A DNA stretch of 38,024 bases from Streptomyces oryzae. GTDB taxonomy: Bacteria > Actinomycetota > Actinomycetes > Streptomycetales > Streptomycetaceae. The notes under the pieces are model-generated. The model was not told where the DNA came from. It did no database searches and saw nothing but the letters and a program-made list of their open reading frames with translations. The stretch lies in contig NZ_JADKMA010000056.1 in NCBI RefSeq assembly GCF_017676365.1, positions 1 through 38,024 on the forward strand. The letters run 5' to 3'. The position numbers and the translations under genes are program-made. Positions 23,673 to 34,041 of this stretch are shown piece after piece (position 1 is the stretch's first letter; every line of letters starts with the position of its first letter).

Positions 23673-24998
23673 TCAGCCCTCCCGCGCCGCCGCGCACATC
23701 GCGGCGGCGATCCGTGCGACATCCGCGTCGTCGGTGACGTACGGCGGCATCGCGTACACCATGTCGCGGAACGGCCGCAGCCACACCCCGGCCGATACCG
23801 CGGCGCGCGTCGCGGCGCCGATGTCCACCTCGTGGTCGAGGCGTACGACACCGATCGCGCCCAGCACGCTCACCTCCCGTACGCCCGGCAGCCCCGCGGC
23901 CGCGGCCAGTCCGGCGCGCAGTCCTTCGCCCACCCGCCGTACCTCGGCCTGCCAGTCCTGGGACAGCAGCAGCTCCAGCGAGGCCCCGGCGATCGCGGAG
24001 GCCAGCGGGTTGCCCATGAAAGTGGGCCCGTGTGCCAGCACCGGCACCGAGCCGCGGGCGATCCCCGACGCCACGCGCGGGGTGCACAGCGTCGCCGCCA
24101 TCGACACATAGCCGCCGGTCAGCGCCTTGCCGACGCACATCACATCCGGGGTGACCCCGGCGTGCTGCGCGGCGAACAGCTCTCCCGTACGGCCGAACCC
24201 GGTCGCGATCTCGTCCAGCACCAGCAGCACACCGTGCGCGTCGCACGCCTCGCGCAGCGCCCGTACATAGCCGGGGGAGTGGAACCGCATCCCGCCCGCC
24301 CCCTGCACCACCGGTTCCACGATGACGGCGGCCAGTTCGTGCGCATGCTGCTCCACCATCTTGTGCAGGTGGGCGACGTACTCCTCGTCGGGCTCCGCGG
24401 CGAAGCCGGCCGGCGGGGCATCGGCGAAGACCTGCACGGGCAGCGCACCCGACCACAGGTGGTGCATTCCGCCCTCCGGGTCGCACACCGACATCGGCTG
24501 CCAGGTGTCCCCGTGGTAGCCGCCGCGCCACGTCATCAGCCGCCGCTTCTCCGGGCGGCCCAGCGAACGCCAGTACTGGAGGCACATCTTGACGGCCACC
24601 TCGACCGAGACCGAACCCGAGTCGCACAGGAAGACGTGCTCCAGCTCGCCGGGGGAGACCTCGGCGAGCCGCGCGGCCAGCCGGACGGCGGGCTCGTGGG
24701 TGAGCCCGCCGAACATCACATGGCTCACCCGGCCGAGCTGGTCGCGCGCCGCCTCGTCCAGCACCGGGTGCCGATAGCCGTGGATCGCCGACCACCACGA
24801 CGACATACCGTCGACCAGCTCCCGCCGCCCGTAAGCGGGTTCGGCCAGCCGCAGCCGTACGCCCGAAGCCGACTCCACCACCAGCGGGTCGCTCGTCCCC
24901 GGCATCGCTGCGTACGGGTGCCACACGTGCTGCCGGTCCAGCGCGCTGAGGGTGCCGGTGGCGCTCGGGGACCCCCCGGCGGCGGTGCGCTCAGGCAT
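23673..24998 (-). CDS. bioA: Adenosylmethionine-8-amino-7-oxononanoate aminotransferase
   Basis: This 441-aa PLP enzyme (class III aminotransferase) makes DAPA from KAPA using S-adenosylmethionine as amino donor. BioA features are visible: the substrate-binding [11 protein letters not shown] near residue 70, [12 protein letters not shown] (PLP-binding Asp) and [10 protein letters not shown] (Schiff-base Lys), and the helix [11 protein letters not shown]. The ATG at 24998 gives an 8-base overlap with the end of bioB, consistent with coupled translation. The longer ORF to 25049 lies inside bioB. bioD follows after one base. Confidence 0.96.
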   Translation of the reverse strand: MPERTAAGGSPSATGTLSALDRQHVWHPYAAMPGTSDPLVVESASGVRLRLAEPAYGRRELVDGMSSWWSAIHGYRHPVLDEAARDQLGRVSHVMFGGLTHEPAVRLAARLAEVSPGELEHVFLCDSGSVSVEVAVKMCLQYWRSLGRPEKRRLMTWRGGYHGDTWQPMSVCDPEGGMHHLWSGALPVQVFADAPPAGFAAEPDEEYVAHLHKMVEQHAHELAAVIVEPVVQGAGGMRFHSPGYVRALREACDAHGVLLVLDEIATGFGRTGELFAAQHAGVTPDVMCVGKALTGGYVSMAATLCTPRVASGIARGSVPVLAHGPTFMGNPLASAIAGASLELLLSQDWQAEVRRVGEGLRAGLAAAAGLPGVREVSVLGAIGVVRLDHEVDIGAATRAAVSAGVWLRPFRDMVYAMPPYVTDDADVARIAAAMCAAAREG

Positions 24999-26079
24999 TG
25001 GGCGGCAGCTCCGTCCCCGCCCCGCGCCGCCGCACGGCAACCCGCTCATGGGGGTGGGCCGGCGACTCCTCGCGCCGGTGCTCTGGCAGCGTGGTGGTGT
25101 CGGTGCCCTCCACCTCGAAGCCCGAGTCGGCGATCATCTCCAGGTCGGCCTTGCCCGCCTGGCCCTCGCTGGTGAGGTAGTCGCCCAGGAAGAGGGAGTT
25201 GGCCAGGTGCAGCGCCAGCGGCTGGAGCGAACGCAGATGCACCTCGCGCCCGGCCGCCAGCCGCACCTCGACGTCCGGGCAGACGAACCGCACCATCGCC
25301 AGGATCCGCAGCGCGCGCTGCGGCGACAGGTTCCACTCGTCGGCCAGCGGCGTGCCCTCGAACGGCAGCAGGAAGTTGACCGGCACCGAGTCCGCGTCCA
25401 GCTCCCGCAGCGAGAAGGCCACATCGACCAGGTCCTCGTCGGTCTCGCCCATCCCCGCGATCAGCCCCGAGCACGGCGAGAGCCCGGCGCCCCGCGCCTG
25501 CTTGACGGTCTCGACCCGGTCCTCGTAGGTGTGCGTGGTGCAGATGTCCGCGTAGGTGGCCTCGGACGTGTTGAGGTTGTGGTTGTAGGCGTCGGCCCCC
25601 GCAGCGCGCAGCCGCTCCGCCTGGCCGTCGGAGAGCAGTCCGAGGCAGGCGCAGACCTCGACGTCCTCGTTCCGGTCCTTGATGGCCTCGATCGTCTTGG
25701 AGACCCGGTCGATGTCGCGGTCGGTGGGACCACGTCCGCTGGCCACCACGCAGACCCGCTTGGCGCCGCCCCGCACTCCCGCCGCCGCGGCGTCCGCTGC
25801 CTCTTCCGGCTTGAGCCAGGTGTACTTGAGGATCCCGGCCTCGGAGCCGAGCCGCTGTGAGCAGTACGAGCAGTCCTCGGGGCACAGCCCGGACTTGAGG
25901 TTCACCAGATAGTTGAGTTTCACCCGCTTCCCGAACCACCGGCGGCGCACCTTGCCGGCGGCCGCCACCACATCGAGCAGCTCGTCGTCCGAGGTCCGCA
26001 GTACCGCGAGTGCCTCGTGGCGGGTGGGCGTCTCGCCGCGGAGCCCCTTGTTCACCAGAGAGTTCAGCAGGTCGTCCAT
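24991..26079 (-). CDS. bioB: Biotin synthase (radical SAM)
   Basis: This 362-aa radical-SAM enzyme inserts sulfur into dethiobiotin. The [4Fe-4S] cysteines C66-x3-C70-x2-C73 (CPEDCSYC) are in place, followed by the [2Fe-2S] ligand region ([18 protein letters not shown]) and the SAM-binding [12 protein letters not shown] and [18 protein letters not shown] segments. AAGGA precedes the ATG at 26079; the ORF to 26367 crosses the divergent bioF promoter and is not coding there. The C-terminal ~35 residues are polar and Arg/Pro rich, an extension seen in actinobacterial BioB. It is the first gene of bioB-bioA-bioD. Confidence 0.97.
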   Translation of the reverse strand: MDDLLNSLVNKGLRGETPTRHEALAVLRTSDDELLDVVAAAGKVRRRWFGKRVKLNYLVNLKSGLCPEDCSYCSQRLGSEAGILKYTWLKPEEAADAAAAGVRGGAKRVCVVASGRGPTDRDIDRVSKTIEAIKDRNEDVEVCACLGLLSDGQAERLRAAGADAYNHNLNTSEATYADICTTHTYEDRVETVKQARGAGLSPCSGLIAGMGETDEDLVDVAFSLRELDADSVPVNFLLPFEGTPLADEWNLSPQRALRILAMVRFVCPDVEVRLAAGREVHLRSLQPLALHLANSLFLGDYLTSEGQAGKADLEMIADSGFEVEGTDTTTLPEHRREESPAHPHERVAVRRRGAGTELPPNA

Positions 26080-26123
26080 GGGCACGATCCTTGCCCATGC
26101 GACCGTGCCGGGTAATGGAGGAA

Positions 26124-26226
26124 GCCTACAAGACCGCTTGAGCGAGGTGTGGATGTTGTCACACGTCGACCTCTGCCATGGCAGGTTAGGTTCTATTGAC
26201 TGCCTACAAACCGGCTGCCTACAAAC
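26124..26226. promoter_or_regulatory. bioF/bioB divergent control region with phased CCTACAA repeats
   Basis: CTGCCTACAAAC occurs at 26200-26211 and again at 26215-26226 (period 15), and a related GCCTACAAG at 26124-26132. They overlap a good promoter for bioF: -35 TTGACT 26196-26201, 18-bp spacer, -10 TACAAA 26220-26225. The region is clearly richer in A+T than its surroundings. I found no match to the BirA operator, and the repeats do not look like the inverted BioQ site. They may bind another biotin regulator (inference). Confidence 0.5.
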
Positions 26227-26231
26227 AGATT

Positions 26232-26312
26232 GCCCAACCTCAGCCCATCCCCAGCCCATCCCCAGCAATCCCAGCAACCCCCAGCCGACTCCGAGCCGAC
26301 CCCCGAGGCCGG
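26232..26312 (+). repeat. G-poor, pyrimidine-rich tandem repeat in the bioF leader
   Basis: The untranslated leader of bioF contains repeated CCAGC units: CCAGCCCATCC twice, then CCAGCAATC, CCAGCAACCC, CCAGCCGACT and CCGAGCCGAC. On the mRNA this is an almost unstructured, C-rich tract just upstream of the ribosome site (GAAGAGAG). Its effect is unknown. Confidence 0.55.
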
Positions 26313-26330
26313 GTGACGAAGAGAGCCCCC

Positions 26331-27491
26331 ATGTCCCAGGACCCCTTCGCGTGGACGGCCGCGGCACTGGAGACCCGCCGCGCCGCAGGGCTGTTGCGCA
26401 CCCTGGCCCCGCGCCCCGCCGACTCCCCGCTGCTCGACCTGGCCGGCAACGACTACCTCGGCCTCTCCCGGCACCCTGAAGTCGTCGCCGCAGCCGCCGA
26501 GGCGGCCCGGCGCTGGGGCGCGGGCGCGAGCGGCTCCCGCCTGGTGACCGGTTCGACCGAGCTGCACGCCCGGCTGGAGAAGGAGCTGGCCGAGTTCTGC
26601 GGCTTCGAGGCAGCGCTCGTCCTCTCCTCCGGATACGCGGCCAACCTCGCCGCGGTCACCGCGCTCACCAACGCGTCGGGCGGCGGCGGGCTCCTCGTCT
26701 CCGACGCCCACAACCACGCCTCGCTGATCGACGGCTGCCGGCTGTCCAGGGCCCGAACCGCCGTCGCAGCCCACGCCGACCCGGAGGCCGTGGCCAAGGC
26801 GCTGGACGCCCACACGGAAGACGGACCCGCGCTCGTCGTCACCGACTCCGTCTTCTCCGTCGACGGCGACGCGGCACCGCTGCCGGCGCTCGCCTCCGTC
26901 TGCACTGCGGCGGGCGCCGGGCTGCTGGTCGATGACGCACACGGCCTCGGCGTGCTCGGTGACGGCGGCCGCGGCGCGCCCCACGCGGCGGGGCTCGCCG
27001 GCACCCCGGGGACGGTGGTGACGGTCACCCTCTCCAAGTCGCTGGGCAGCCAGGGCGGCGCCGTGCTGGGGCCCGAGCACGTCATCGCGCATCTGGTCAA
27101 CACCGCGCGGACCTTCATCTTCGACACCGGCCTGGCCCCCGCTGCCTCGGGCGCCGCGCTTGGAGCGCTGCGCCTGCTACGCCGCGAACCAGGGCGCGCG
27201 GCCTACACCCGCGCCGTCGCCACTGAACTGCACGCCCGGCTGACCGCCGCCGGGCTCGACGCCACCCGCCCCGACGCCGCCGTGGTCTCGGTACGCGCCC
27301 CCTCCCCGCACGCCGCGGTGCGCTGGGCCGCCGACTGCCGGGCCGCGGGTATCCATGTCGGCTGCTTCCGCCCTCCGTCCGTCCCCGACGGCGTCTCCCG
27401 CTTGCGGCTGACCGCCCGCGGCGACCTCGACGAGACGGCGCTCGCCCACGCGGCGAACACCGTGATCGCCACGGCCCCGCACCCGGCCTGA
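26331..27491 (+). CDS. bioF: 8-amino-7-oxononanoate synthase
   Basis: This 386-aa PLP enzyme of the alpha-oxoamine synthase family condenses pimeloyl-ACP (or CoA) with L-alanine to form KAPA, the first step of biotin ring assembly. Visible motifs: [13 protein letters not shown] at residues ~36-48, [36 protein letters not shown] (PLP-binding Asp/His) and [12 protein letters not shown] (Schiff-base Lys). The start is ATG at 26331 after a weak GAAGAGAG site. It is divergent from bioBAD; together they cover all ring-assembly steps. No pimeloyl-synthesis genes (bioC/bioH) are in the window. Confidence 0.96.
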   Translation: MSQDPFAWTAAALETRRAAGLLRTLAPRPADSPLLDLAGNDYLGLSRHPEVVAAAAEAARRWGAGASGSRLVTGSTELHARLEKELAEFCGFEAALVLSSGYAANLAAVTALTNASGGGGLLVSDAHNHASLIDGCRLSRARTAVAAHADPEAVAKALDAHTEDGPALVVTDSVFSVDGDAAPLPALASVCTAAGAGLLVDDAHGLGVLGDGGRGAPHAAGLAGTPGTVVTVTLSKSLGSQGGAVLGPEHVIAHLVNTARTFIFDTGLAPAASGAALGALRLLRREPGRAAYTRAVATELHARLTAAGLDATRPDAAVVSVRAPSPHAAVRWAADCRAAGIHVGCFRPPSVPDGVSRLRLTARGDLDETALAHAANTVIATAPHPA

Positions 27492-27748
27492 CCCTGCCGC
27501 ACCGAGTGGGCGGGCCGCGTCCGGCGAGGGGGTTCCGCCGCCGAATGTGGCCTGACCTGGCAGAGTTCACCGCTTCGGGCGACAGAAGTCCGCGCAAGCA
27601 GGGGGATCGGCCGCACGGCGCCGCGAGGAGTGGCACTCTGTCGCGCAGCGGTTGCCCGGGACGCCCGCCTCGCTGTGCGGGGACGGAGCCTGGGCCCGCT
27701 GCCGCGCGACGGAGGAGCCAACGGCCCCGGGAAAGGGACGGCCTCGCC
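27492..27748 (+). other. Intergenic region before the HATPase gene
   Basis: This is 257 bases of high-GC sequence downstream of bioF. A reading frame continuous with the HATPase gene is open from 27506, but it is Arg/Gly/Pro rich without a ribosome site and looks non-coding. I see no terminator hairpin or clear promoter in it. Confidence 0.3.
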
Positions 27749-28180
27749 ATGGCAGACCAGCAGGAAGCGACGATCACACTGCCGAGCTCACCCGCTTCCG
27801 TCACCGCCGCCCGCAGACACGTCACCGGTACCCTCCGGGCCTGGGGGCTGCCCGACGACGCGGACGCCATGGAGTCGCTGCGCCTGATCGTCTCCGAGCT
27901 GGCCACCAACGCCGTCCAGCACACTTTGGGCCGCTCGCCCACCTTCACCGTCGAGCTGCGTCTGGAGGGCGCCGAGCGGCTGTGCCTGGGCGTCACCGAC
28001 AGCCATCCGGGCAGGCCGCGCCGACTGCCCGCTGCCGTGCAGCAGGACAACGGCCGCGGACTGGTGATCATCCGCACGCTGACCGCCGAGTCCGGCGGCC
28101 GGATGCGCATCGCCCCCACCTCCGACGGTGGCAAGACCGTCTGGGTCGAACTCCCCTGGCTGCCGGTGCCGGCCGGCTGA
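27749..28180 (+). CDS. HATPase_c_2 ATP-binding protein (RsbW/SpoIIAB-like)
   Basis: This 143-aa GHKL ATPase is of the kind that acts as a serine kinase and/or anti-sigma factor in Streptomyces, which encode many of them. The N box reads IVSELATNAVQHT (residues ~47-59) and the G box NGRGLVII (~100-107). The partner (an anti-anti-sigma STAS protein or sigma factor) is not in the window. AAGGGA lies before the ATG. It converges on the GNAT gene with a 28-base gap. Function beyond ATP binding is inference. Confidence 0.9.
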   Translation: MADQQEATITLPSSPASVTAARRHVTGTLRAWGLPDDADAMESLRLIVSELATNAVQHTLGRSPTFTVELRLEGAERLCLGVTDSHPGRPRRLPAAVQQDNGRGLVIIRTLTAESGGRMRIAPTSDGGKTVWVELPWLPVPAG

Positions 28181-28208
28181 CGCGCCCACGGTGACGACGC
28201 GCCCCGGC

Positions 28209-28868
28209 TCACCCCGCGGCATTCTCCCGGGAGAGCAGGACCTCGGCGCCGACCGGTGTGAAGCCCGCCGCCAGGAAAGCCCGCAGGCTCGCCGCGTTCC
28301 CCGGCGCCACCTGCGCCCACAGCGTCTCGTCCGCCGGTACGAGCGACCGCGCGGCGGCGGCCAGCGCGCGGCCCAGTCCGGTGCCGCGCGCTGTGCGATC
28401 CACTTCGACGGCCACTTCCCAGCGATCCGCCACACCGCGTCCGGTCAGCACCGTGCCGCCCTCCGCCGTCCACACCCGCACGTTCGAACGGTGCGCCAGG
28501 GCCCGCTTCACCCGCGGGTGCGACTGGTCGAAGCTCTCCACCAACGCGCCGGCCCGGCCAGTGCCGTCCGCCGCGGTGTCCGCACTTGGAGGGAGGGCGA
28601 GCAGCACGTCATGGGTTTCCGCCCACCGGCCGGTACGGGCGCACAGCGCCGAGAGGAACGGCGGCCCGAGCGGGGCGCCCAGGTCGCCGGGCGGCAGCAG
28701 GCGCCGTACCCACTCGGGTGGCACGTCGGCGAAGACCACCGCGTGGCCGGTCAGCGCCAGCACACCCGCGTCGCGGGGTGAGGGCTGCGGCAGCACGGTC
28801 AATCCGCCGTCGGAAGGCGGGAATTCGCCCCGCGCGGCGGCTGCGAGGATCTTCGCCAGCGTGTCCAT
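28209..28868 (-). CDS. GNAT family N-acetyltransferase (two-part)
   Basis: In this 219-aa protein the C-terminal ~120 residues form a GNAT domain: RWEVAVEVDRTARGTGLGRALAAAARSL carries the acetyl-CoA motif (R-G-T-G-L-G), and APGNAASLRAFLAAGFTPVGAEVLL is the typical end. The N-terminal ~95 residues (ALTGHAVVFADVPPEWVRRLLPPGDLGAPLGPPFLSAL) resemble the accessory part of a Streptomyces-specific GNAT group. The substrate is unknown. It starts 10 bases after the EamA exporter gene on the same strand and is probably in one operon with it, hence likely under the same leader control. Confidence 0.88.
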   Translation of the reverse strand: MDTLAKILAAAARGEFPPSDGGLTVLPQPSPRDAGVLALTGHAVVFADVPPEWVRRLLPPGDLGAPLGPPFLSALCARTGRWAETHDVLLALPPSADTAADGTGRAGALVESFDQSHPRVKRALAHRSNVRVWTAEGGTVLTGRGVADRWEVAVEVDRTARGTGLGRALAAAARSLVPADETLWAQVAPGNAASLRAFLAAGFTPVGAEVLLSRENAAG

Positions 28869-28878
28869 CCGCGAGAGC

Positions 28879-29862
28879 CTAAGCGGTCTGTGCCGCTTCT
28901 GCCCGGGTCAGGAACACCACCGCTGTCAGCAGCACCAGCGTGCCCACGAGCATCGGCACGGTCAGCCGTTCCCCGAGCAGCCCGACGGCGAGCACGGCGG
29001 CGCTGACCGGCTCGATCAGCATCACCACCGAAGCCGTGGCGGCCCGCACGACGGCTGCTCCGGCGAAGTACAGCGGATACGCCAGCGCCGTGGGCACCGC
29101 CGCCACGTACAGCAACAACAACACCACACGCACCAGTTCACCGGAGTGCGGCAGTACGCCCTCGGCCAGCGCGAACGGCAGCAGTACGAGGGCGCCCACC
29201 CCGAACGACCAGGCGGTGAGGGTGAAGGAGCTCTCCTGCAGTCCCGCACTGCCGACCCAGCGGGCCAGCACCACCGAGACCGCGAACGCCGCAGCGGCCA
29301 GCAGGGCGAGGGCGACACCGCCCAGGTGCACTCCCCCGCTCCCGTCGCCCAGCACCAGAACGGCGAGCCCGGCCAGCGCCGCGGCCACGGCACCGGCTCC
29401 GCCCCGGCCGAGCCGTTCGCGCAGCGCGAGCCGGGCACCGAGCGCCACGAACACCGGGGCGCCGCCCAGCGTCACGATGGTGGCGACCGCCACCCCCGTC
29501 GCCGGTACGGCGGCGAAGTAGGCCGTCTGGAAGACGGCCAGACACAGCCCGGTCGCAAGCCGCAGCACGAACCGGGAGCGCGGCAGGGCGGGGCGCAGCC
29601 GCGGCACCTCGGCGGTGCCGTGCGGCCGCAGCCGCCGCAGTACGGCACACCGCAGTACGGCACGGCCGAGGAGCAGCAGCGCGAGTCCGCTGACATAGCG
29701 CCAGAAGGACAGCGCGAGCGGCCCCAGGTCGCTGGAGGAGTAGACGAGATCGACGGCCGCGCCCGTGGTGCCCCAAGTGGCACCGGCAGCGGCGAGGAAG
29801 AGCAGACCACGCCCGACGGGCAGGTCATGAGAACCGGCAGAACCGGAAGAAGAAGTCGGCAC
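28879..29862 (-). CDS. EamA/DMT family transporter
   Basis: This 327-aa integral membrane protein has two EamA repeats and about ten hydrophobic helices (for example [92 protein letters not shown]). Family members export amino acids or other metabolites and some drugs; the substrate here is not readable. The GTG at 29862 is preferred because GGAG lies 7-8 bases upstream. An in-frame ATG at 29940 would add 26 residues but has a poor site. The 5' leader holds a 13-codon ORF and pairing segments that could mask this ribosome site. Confidence 0.88.
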   Translation of the reverse strand: MPTSSSGSAGSHDLPVGRGLLFLAAAGATWGTTGAAVDLVYSSSDLGPLALSFWRYVSGLALLLLGRAVLRCAVLRRLRPHGTAEVPRLRPALPRSRFVLRLATGLCLAVFQTAYFAAVPATGVAVATIVTLGGAPVFVALGARLALRERLGRGGAGAVAAALAGLAVLVLGDGSGGVHLGGVALALLAAAAFAVSVVLARWVGSAGLQESSFTLTAWSFGVGALVLLPFALAEGVLPHSGELVRVVLLLLYVAAVPTALAYPLYFAGAAVVRAATASVVMLIEPVSAAVLAVGLLGERLTVPMLVGTLVLLTAVVFLTRAEAAQTA

Positions 29863-30022
29863 GAATGCGCTCCGCGTAAGGAGGGGTGAAAGGTGGTCCC
29901 GTCCGCGGGCACCACCGACCCCCGCGATGGACAGTCGCATCCGTCGCGGCGCCGTGTGTGGCCGCCCGCCTTACGCGGTGGGCGGAGAAACAGTCAGCTT
30001 CGCCGAAATCATGATCAGCACC
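29863..30022 (-). promoter_or_regulatory. Candidate leader-peptide attenuator of the EamA exporter
   Basis: In the minus-strand mRNA the end of the leader ORF (CCGCGTAAGG, plus-strand 29969-29978) is the exact reverse complement of CCTTACGCGG (29872-29881). The latter overlaps the GGAG ribosome site of the exporter. After one mismatch three more G-C pairs follow. The leader end can alternatively form a local CCGCCC/GGGCGG hairpin. Between them, at 29892-29916, is a strong hairpin (6-bp and 4-bp stems, tetraloop) followed by TTT. A ribosome at the leader stop would prevent both pairings. Translational or transcriptional attenuation is inferred. Confidence 0.5.
29971..30012 (-). CDS. Putative 13-aa leader peptide upstream of EamA
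   Basis: ATG to TAA encodes MISAKLTVSPPTA. AGGGT lies 7 bases before the ATG. The TAA stop is unusual in this GC-rich genome. The ORF ends exactly in the segment complementary to the exporter's ribosome site. The PPT near its end could slow ribosomes (consecutive prolines). No transcript or peptide evidence is available from sequence alone. Confidence 0.42.
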   Translation of the reverse strand: MISAKLTVSPPTA

Positions 30023-30063
30023 CTAAGCACCCAGACCAGCAGCCGTCACCTGCAATTCAAATG

Positions 30064-30164
30064 CGGGGAACTATGCAGCGCCCCAAAGGGGCGCGGGGAA
30101 CTGCGCGACAAGCCCCCAACAACCCGCAGCCCGCAACCGACGAACAGGGGCACTCCCTCACCGG
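30064..30164 (+). repeat. Dispersed repeat, hairpin and tail modules (copy d)
   Basis: The hairpin GCGCCCC-AAA-GGGGCGC (30078-30094) is followed by GGGGAACTGCGCGACAAGCC and the tail CCCGCAGCCCGCAACCGACG to CCTCACCGG. A partial GCGGGGAACT precedes the hairpin. It sits beyond the 3' end of the clpP operon and could terminate it (inference). Outside this repeat and the EamA leader, I see nothing else in the 336-base gap 29863-30198. Confidence 0.82.
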
Positions 30165-30198
30165 AACATGCGAGCAGGGAATCTCCCGCCGCAGCGGT

Positions 30199-30522
30199 CT
30201 AAGTCGCACGGGGCTTCGGGGCGGGCGGCCCCACCAGCCCGGCCCTCCGTTCCCCGTCCAGCACCCGCAGGGCCCGCTCCAACGTCGCCGCATGCAGCTC
30301 ACTCTCCCCGCGCTCGTGCATCAGCACGAGCGCGTCCCGCAGCCGGGCCGCCTTGCTGACCAGGCCCTGCGCGGCGCGCAGCCCGCCGTAGGTGTCGCGG
30401 CCGCGCGCCGGGTTGATCCGGCCCAGCAGATCGAGCACCTCCAGATAGGCGTCGACCACCTCGCACTCGGCGCGGGTCAGTGCGGGCAGGGGCGGCAGGT
30501 CGGGCGGCAGGCCGCGGCTCAT
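30199..30522 (-). CDS. Hypothetical protein in the clpP operon
   Basis: This 107-aa protein was not recognised as a named family. It is mostly helical: a Pro-rich start (MSRGLPPDLPPLPALT) is followed by helices ECEVVDAYLEVLDLLGR, GLVSKAARLRDALVLMHERGESELHAATLERALRVLDGE, then a basic tail. It begins 7 bases after the clpP stop, so it is almost certainly co-transcribed and possibly a partner or substrate of that protease (inference from position). Confidence 0.75.
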   Translation of the reverse strand: MSRGLPPDLPPLPALTRAECEVVDAYLEVLDLLGRINPARGRDTYGGLRAAQGLVSKAARLRDALVLMHERGESELHAATLERALRVLDGERRAGLVGPPAPKPRAT

Positions 30523-30529
30523 CCGGGCC

Positions 30530-31195
30530 TCACCGCCGCGCGGGTGTGAGAGGGGACGACTTGCGGCTGGTGGTCAGCCGGTCGACGAGGCCGTAGTCGA
30601 CGGCCTGCTGCGCGGTGAAGATCTTGTCGCGCTCGATGTCCTGGCTGATCTTGTTCCGCGGCTGCCCGGTGTGCCGCTCGTACAGCTCCTCCAGCATCTC
30701 GCGGGTCCGCAGCAGCTCCCGTGCCTGGATCTCCAGGTCGCTGGACTGCCCCTGGATCGGCTCGTTGAGCGACGGCTGGTGGATGAGGATGCGCGCCCCC
30801 GGCAGTGCGAGCCGCTTGCCCGGTGCCCCGGCGGCCAGCAGTACGGAGGCGGCCGAGGCCGCCTGTCCCAGGCAGACGGTCTCGATGTCGCAGGAGACGA
30901 AGCGCATCGTGTCGTAGATCGCGGTCATGGCCGTGAACGAGCCGCCGGGGGAGTTGATGTACAGCGAGATGTCCTGGTCAGGGGCCGCGTGTTCGAGGTG
31001 GATCAGCTGCGCCATGACGTCGTTGGCCGAGGTGTCGTCGATCTGTGTGCCGAGAAAGACGATCCGCTCCTCCATGAGCTTCGAGTACGGATCCATCGTC
31101 CGCATCCCGCTGCTGGTGCGCTCGGTGAACTCGGGCAGGACGTAGCGGGCTGTCGGTGCTGTCAGAGCTGTCGGTGCTGTCGGCTGATTCCGCAT
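30530..31195 (-). CDS. clpP: ATP-dependent Clp protease proteolytic subunit
   Basis: This 221-aa serine peptidase subunit works with Clp ATPases. The catalytic triad is visible: Ser114 in GQAASAAS, His139 in RILIHQPS, Asp190 in ERDKIF. Both the length and the [13 protein letters not shown] entry helix are normal. The ATG at 31195 has GGAG about 11 bases upstream; the longer ORF to 31657 runs through the promoter. The N-terminal extension includes TAP-TAL-TAP repeats. Streptomyces has several clpP copies; this one stands alone with a small unknown gene instead of in a clpP1-clpP2 pair. The promoter holds a phased GTAC operator, and the divergent neighbour is a YefM/Phd antitoxin. Confidence 0.94.
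   Translation of the reverse strand: MRNQPTAPTALTAPTARYVLPEFTERTSSGMRTMDPYSKLMEERIVFLGTQIDDTSANDVMAQLIHLEHAAPDQDISLYINSPGGSFTAMTAIYDTMRFVSCDIETVCLGQAASAASVLLAAGAPGKRLALPGARILIHQPSLNEPIQGQSSDLEIQARELLRTREMLEELYERHTGQPRNKISQDIERDKIFTAQQAVDYGLVDRLTTSRKSSPLTPARR
31149..31184 (-). repeat. 9-bp coding repeat (x4) at the ClpP N-terminus
   Basis: Four 9-bp units begin at 31149, 31158, 31167 and 31176 (plus-strand GCTGTCGGT, GCTGTCAGA, GCTGTCGGT, GCTGTCGGC). They encode the tripeptides TAP/TAL repeated in residues ~6-16, ahead of the folded ClpP domain and probably in the processed or flexible N-terminus. Confidence 0.8.
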
Positions 31196-31224
31196 GGCGT
31201 TCGCACTCCACTCTCGCGGCGAGA

Positions 31225-31254
31225 AATGTACAGGCTGTACAGAACGTACGTGAA
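31225..31254 (-). promoter_or_regulatory. clpP promoter overlaid by three GTAC cores at 9-bp spacing
   Basis: On the minus strand -35 TTCACG (31249-31254), an 18-bp spacer and -10 TACATT (31225-31230) form a plausible promoter. The same bases contain TGTACA (31227-31232), TGTACA (31236-31241) and CGTACG (31245-31250), centres exactly 9 bp apart. The first two form a perfect 15-bp palindrome about a central G at 31234. TGTACA is the known core of E. coli YefM-YoeB operators, and a YefM/Phd gene is divergent here. Repression of clpP by that antitoxin is inferred. Confidence 0.6.
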
Positions 31255-31367
31255 GCAGCCTGCCACGGTCAGCGCCCAACGACCCCTGCAACAGGGCCGA
31301 TTCCGCTGAAGGCGAAGCCAGAACAGCCTGCAAATAGCCCGTTACCTGCGGTTTTGTGCCCACCCCT

Positions 31368-31373
31368 AGAATG
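31368..31373 (+). promoter_or_regulatory. -10 element (TAGAAT) of the antitoxin gene, leaderless
   Basis: TAGAAT lies about 6 bases before the ATG at 31379, so transcription should begin at or next to the start codon. No Shine-Dalgarno is present. No TGTACA core lies near this promoter. Confidence 0.5.
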
Positions 31374-31378
31374 GCGGC

Positions 31379-31702
31379 ATGGCTTACGAGATTCCGGTGA
31401 CGCAGGCGCGGGCCGAGCTGGCGGATCTGATCAATCGGGTCGTCTACGGCGATGAGCGCGTTGTCGTCACCCGGCACGGGAAGCCGCTCGTGGGGCTGGT
31501 GTCGGCCGCCGACCTGGAACGTCTGGAGCAGCTGGACGCCGCGGAAGCGGAGCAGCCGGAGTCCGAGGAGATCATCAGCACCGTCTCCGGGTTCCGGGAG
31601 GTCGGCGGGGGTGCGGTGCCGCGCGAGGCGCGCCGGTTCGGGATCGCCGCCGAACACCGCGGCCCGGCCGCCGGGGAGCGGCGGCCGGGCCAGGGGAGTT
31701 GA
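31379..31702 (+). CDS. Phd/YefM family antitoxin, without adjacent toxin
   Basis: This 107-aa protein has the Phd/YefM DNA-binding fold at residues ~1-55 ([52 protein letters not shown]), a textbook match. The C-terminal half is acidic then Arg/Gly rich and unlike usual toxin-binding tails. No RelE, YoeB or Doc gene follows: the next gene, an M28 peptidase, is on the other strand 18 bases on. It is divergent from clpP, whose promoter bears TGTACA cores. It may serve as a stand-alone regulator (inference). Antitoxins of this family are typical Clp or Lon substrates. Confidence 0.88.
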   Translation: MAYEIPVTQARAELADLINRVVYGDERVVVTRHGKPLVGLVSAADLERLEQLDAAEAEQPESEEIISTVSGFREVGGGAVPREARRFGIAAEHRGPAAGERRPGQGS

Positions 31703-31720
31703 GCCCGTAGGGGCCGAGGG

Positions 31721-33891
<2,171 letters not shown>

Positions 33892-33953
33892 GGGGTGACC
33901 TTCCGGTGTGAGTAGAGGCGGAACGGGGGTGAGAAAGAGGCGGAACAGTAAAG

Positions 33954-34035
33954 AGAAGGATCGTTCGTTTTTCTCGACGGCCATACCGTCCCTCCGGACG
34001 CGTCGATTGTCAAGAAGGAACGTTCGTTTTAGGCT
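33954..34035. promoter_or_regulatory. TetR operator pair and tetR promoter
   Basis: AGAAGGATCGTTCGTTTT (33954-33971) and AGAAGGAACGTTCGTTTT (34013-34030) are 18-base direct repeats with one mismatch. The second exactly fills the spacer of the tetR promoter: -35 TTGTCA 34007-34012, N17, -10 TAGGCT 34030-34035. Transcription would start about at the ATG (34042), so the mRNA is likely leaderless. The first copy lies before the membrane-protein gene and could repress it. Binding by the adjacent TetR is inferred. Confidence 0.62.
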
Positions 34036-34041
34036 GCCGCT

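Noticed and set aside
26080..26330. BirA-type biotin operator
   Set aside because: No TTGTAAACC/GGTTTACAA-like palindrome with 14-16 base spacing; only partial GGTT and AACC elements.
29863..29940. In-frame ATG at 29940 as start of the EamA transporter
   Set aside because: No good ribosome site, and the added residues are polar and Gly/Arg rich; the GTG at 29862 has GGAG at the right distance. The possibility is not excluded.
31196..31657. N-terminal extension of ClpP by 154 codons
   Set aside because: The extension is Arg/His/Leu rich without homology, crosses the promoter and the divergent antitoxin gene, and the ATG at 31195 has a ribosome site.
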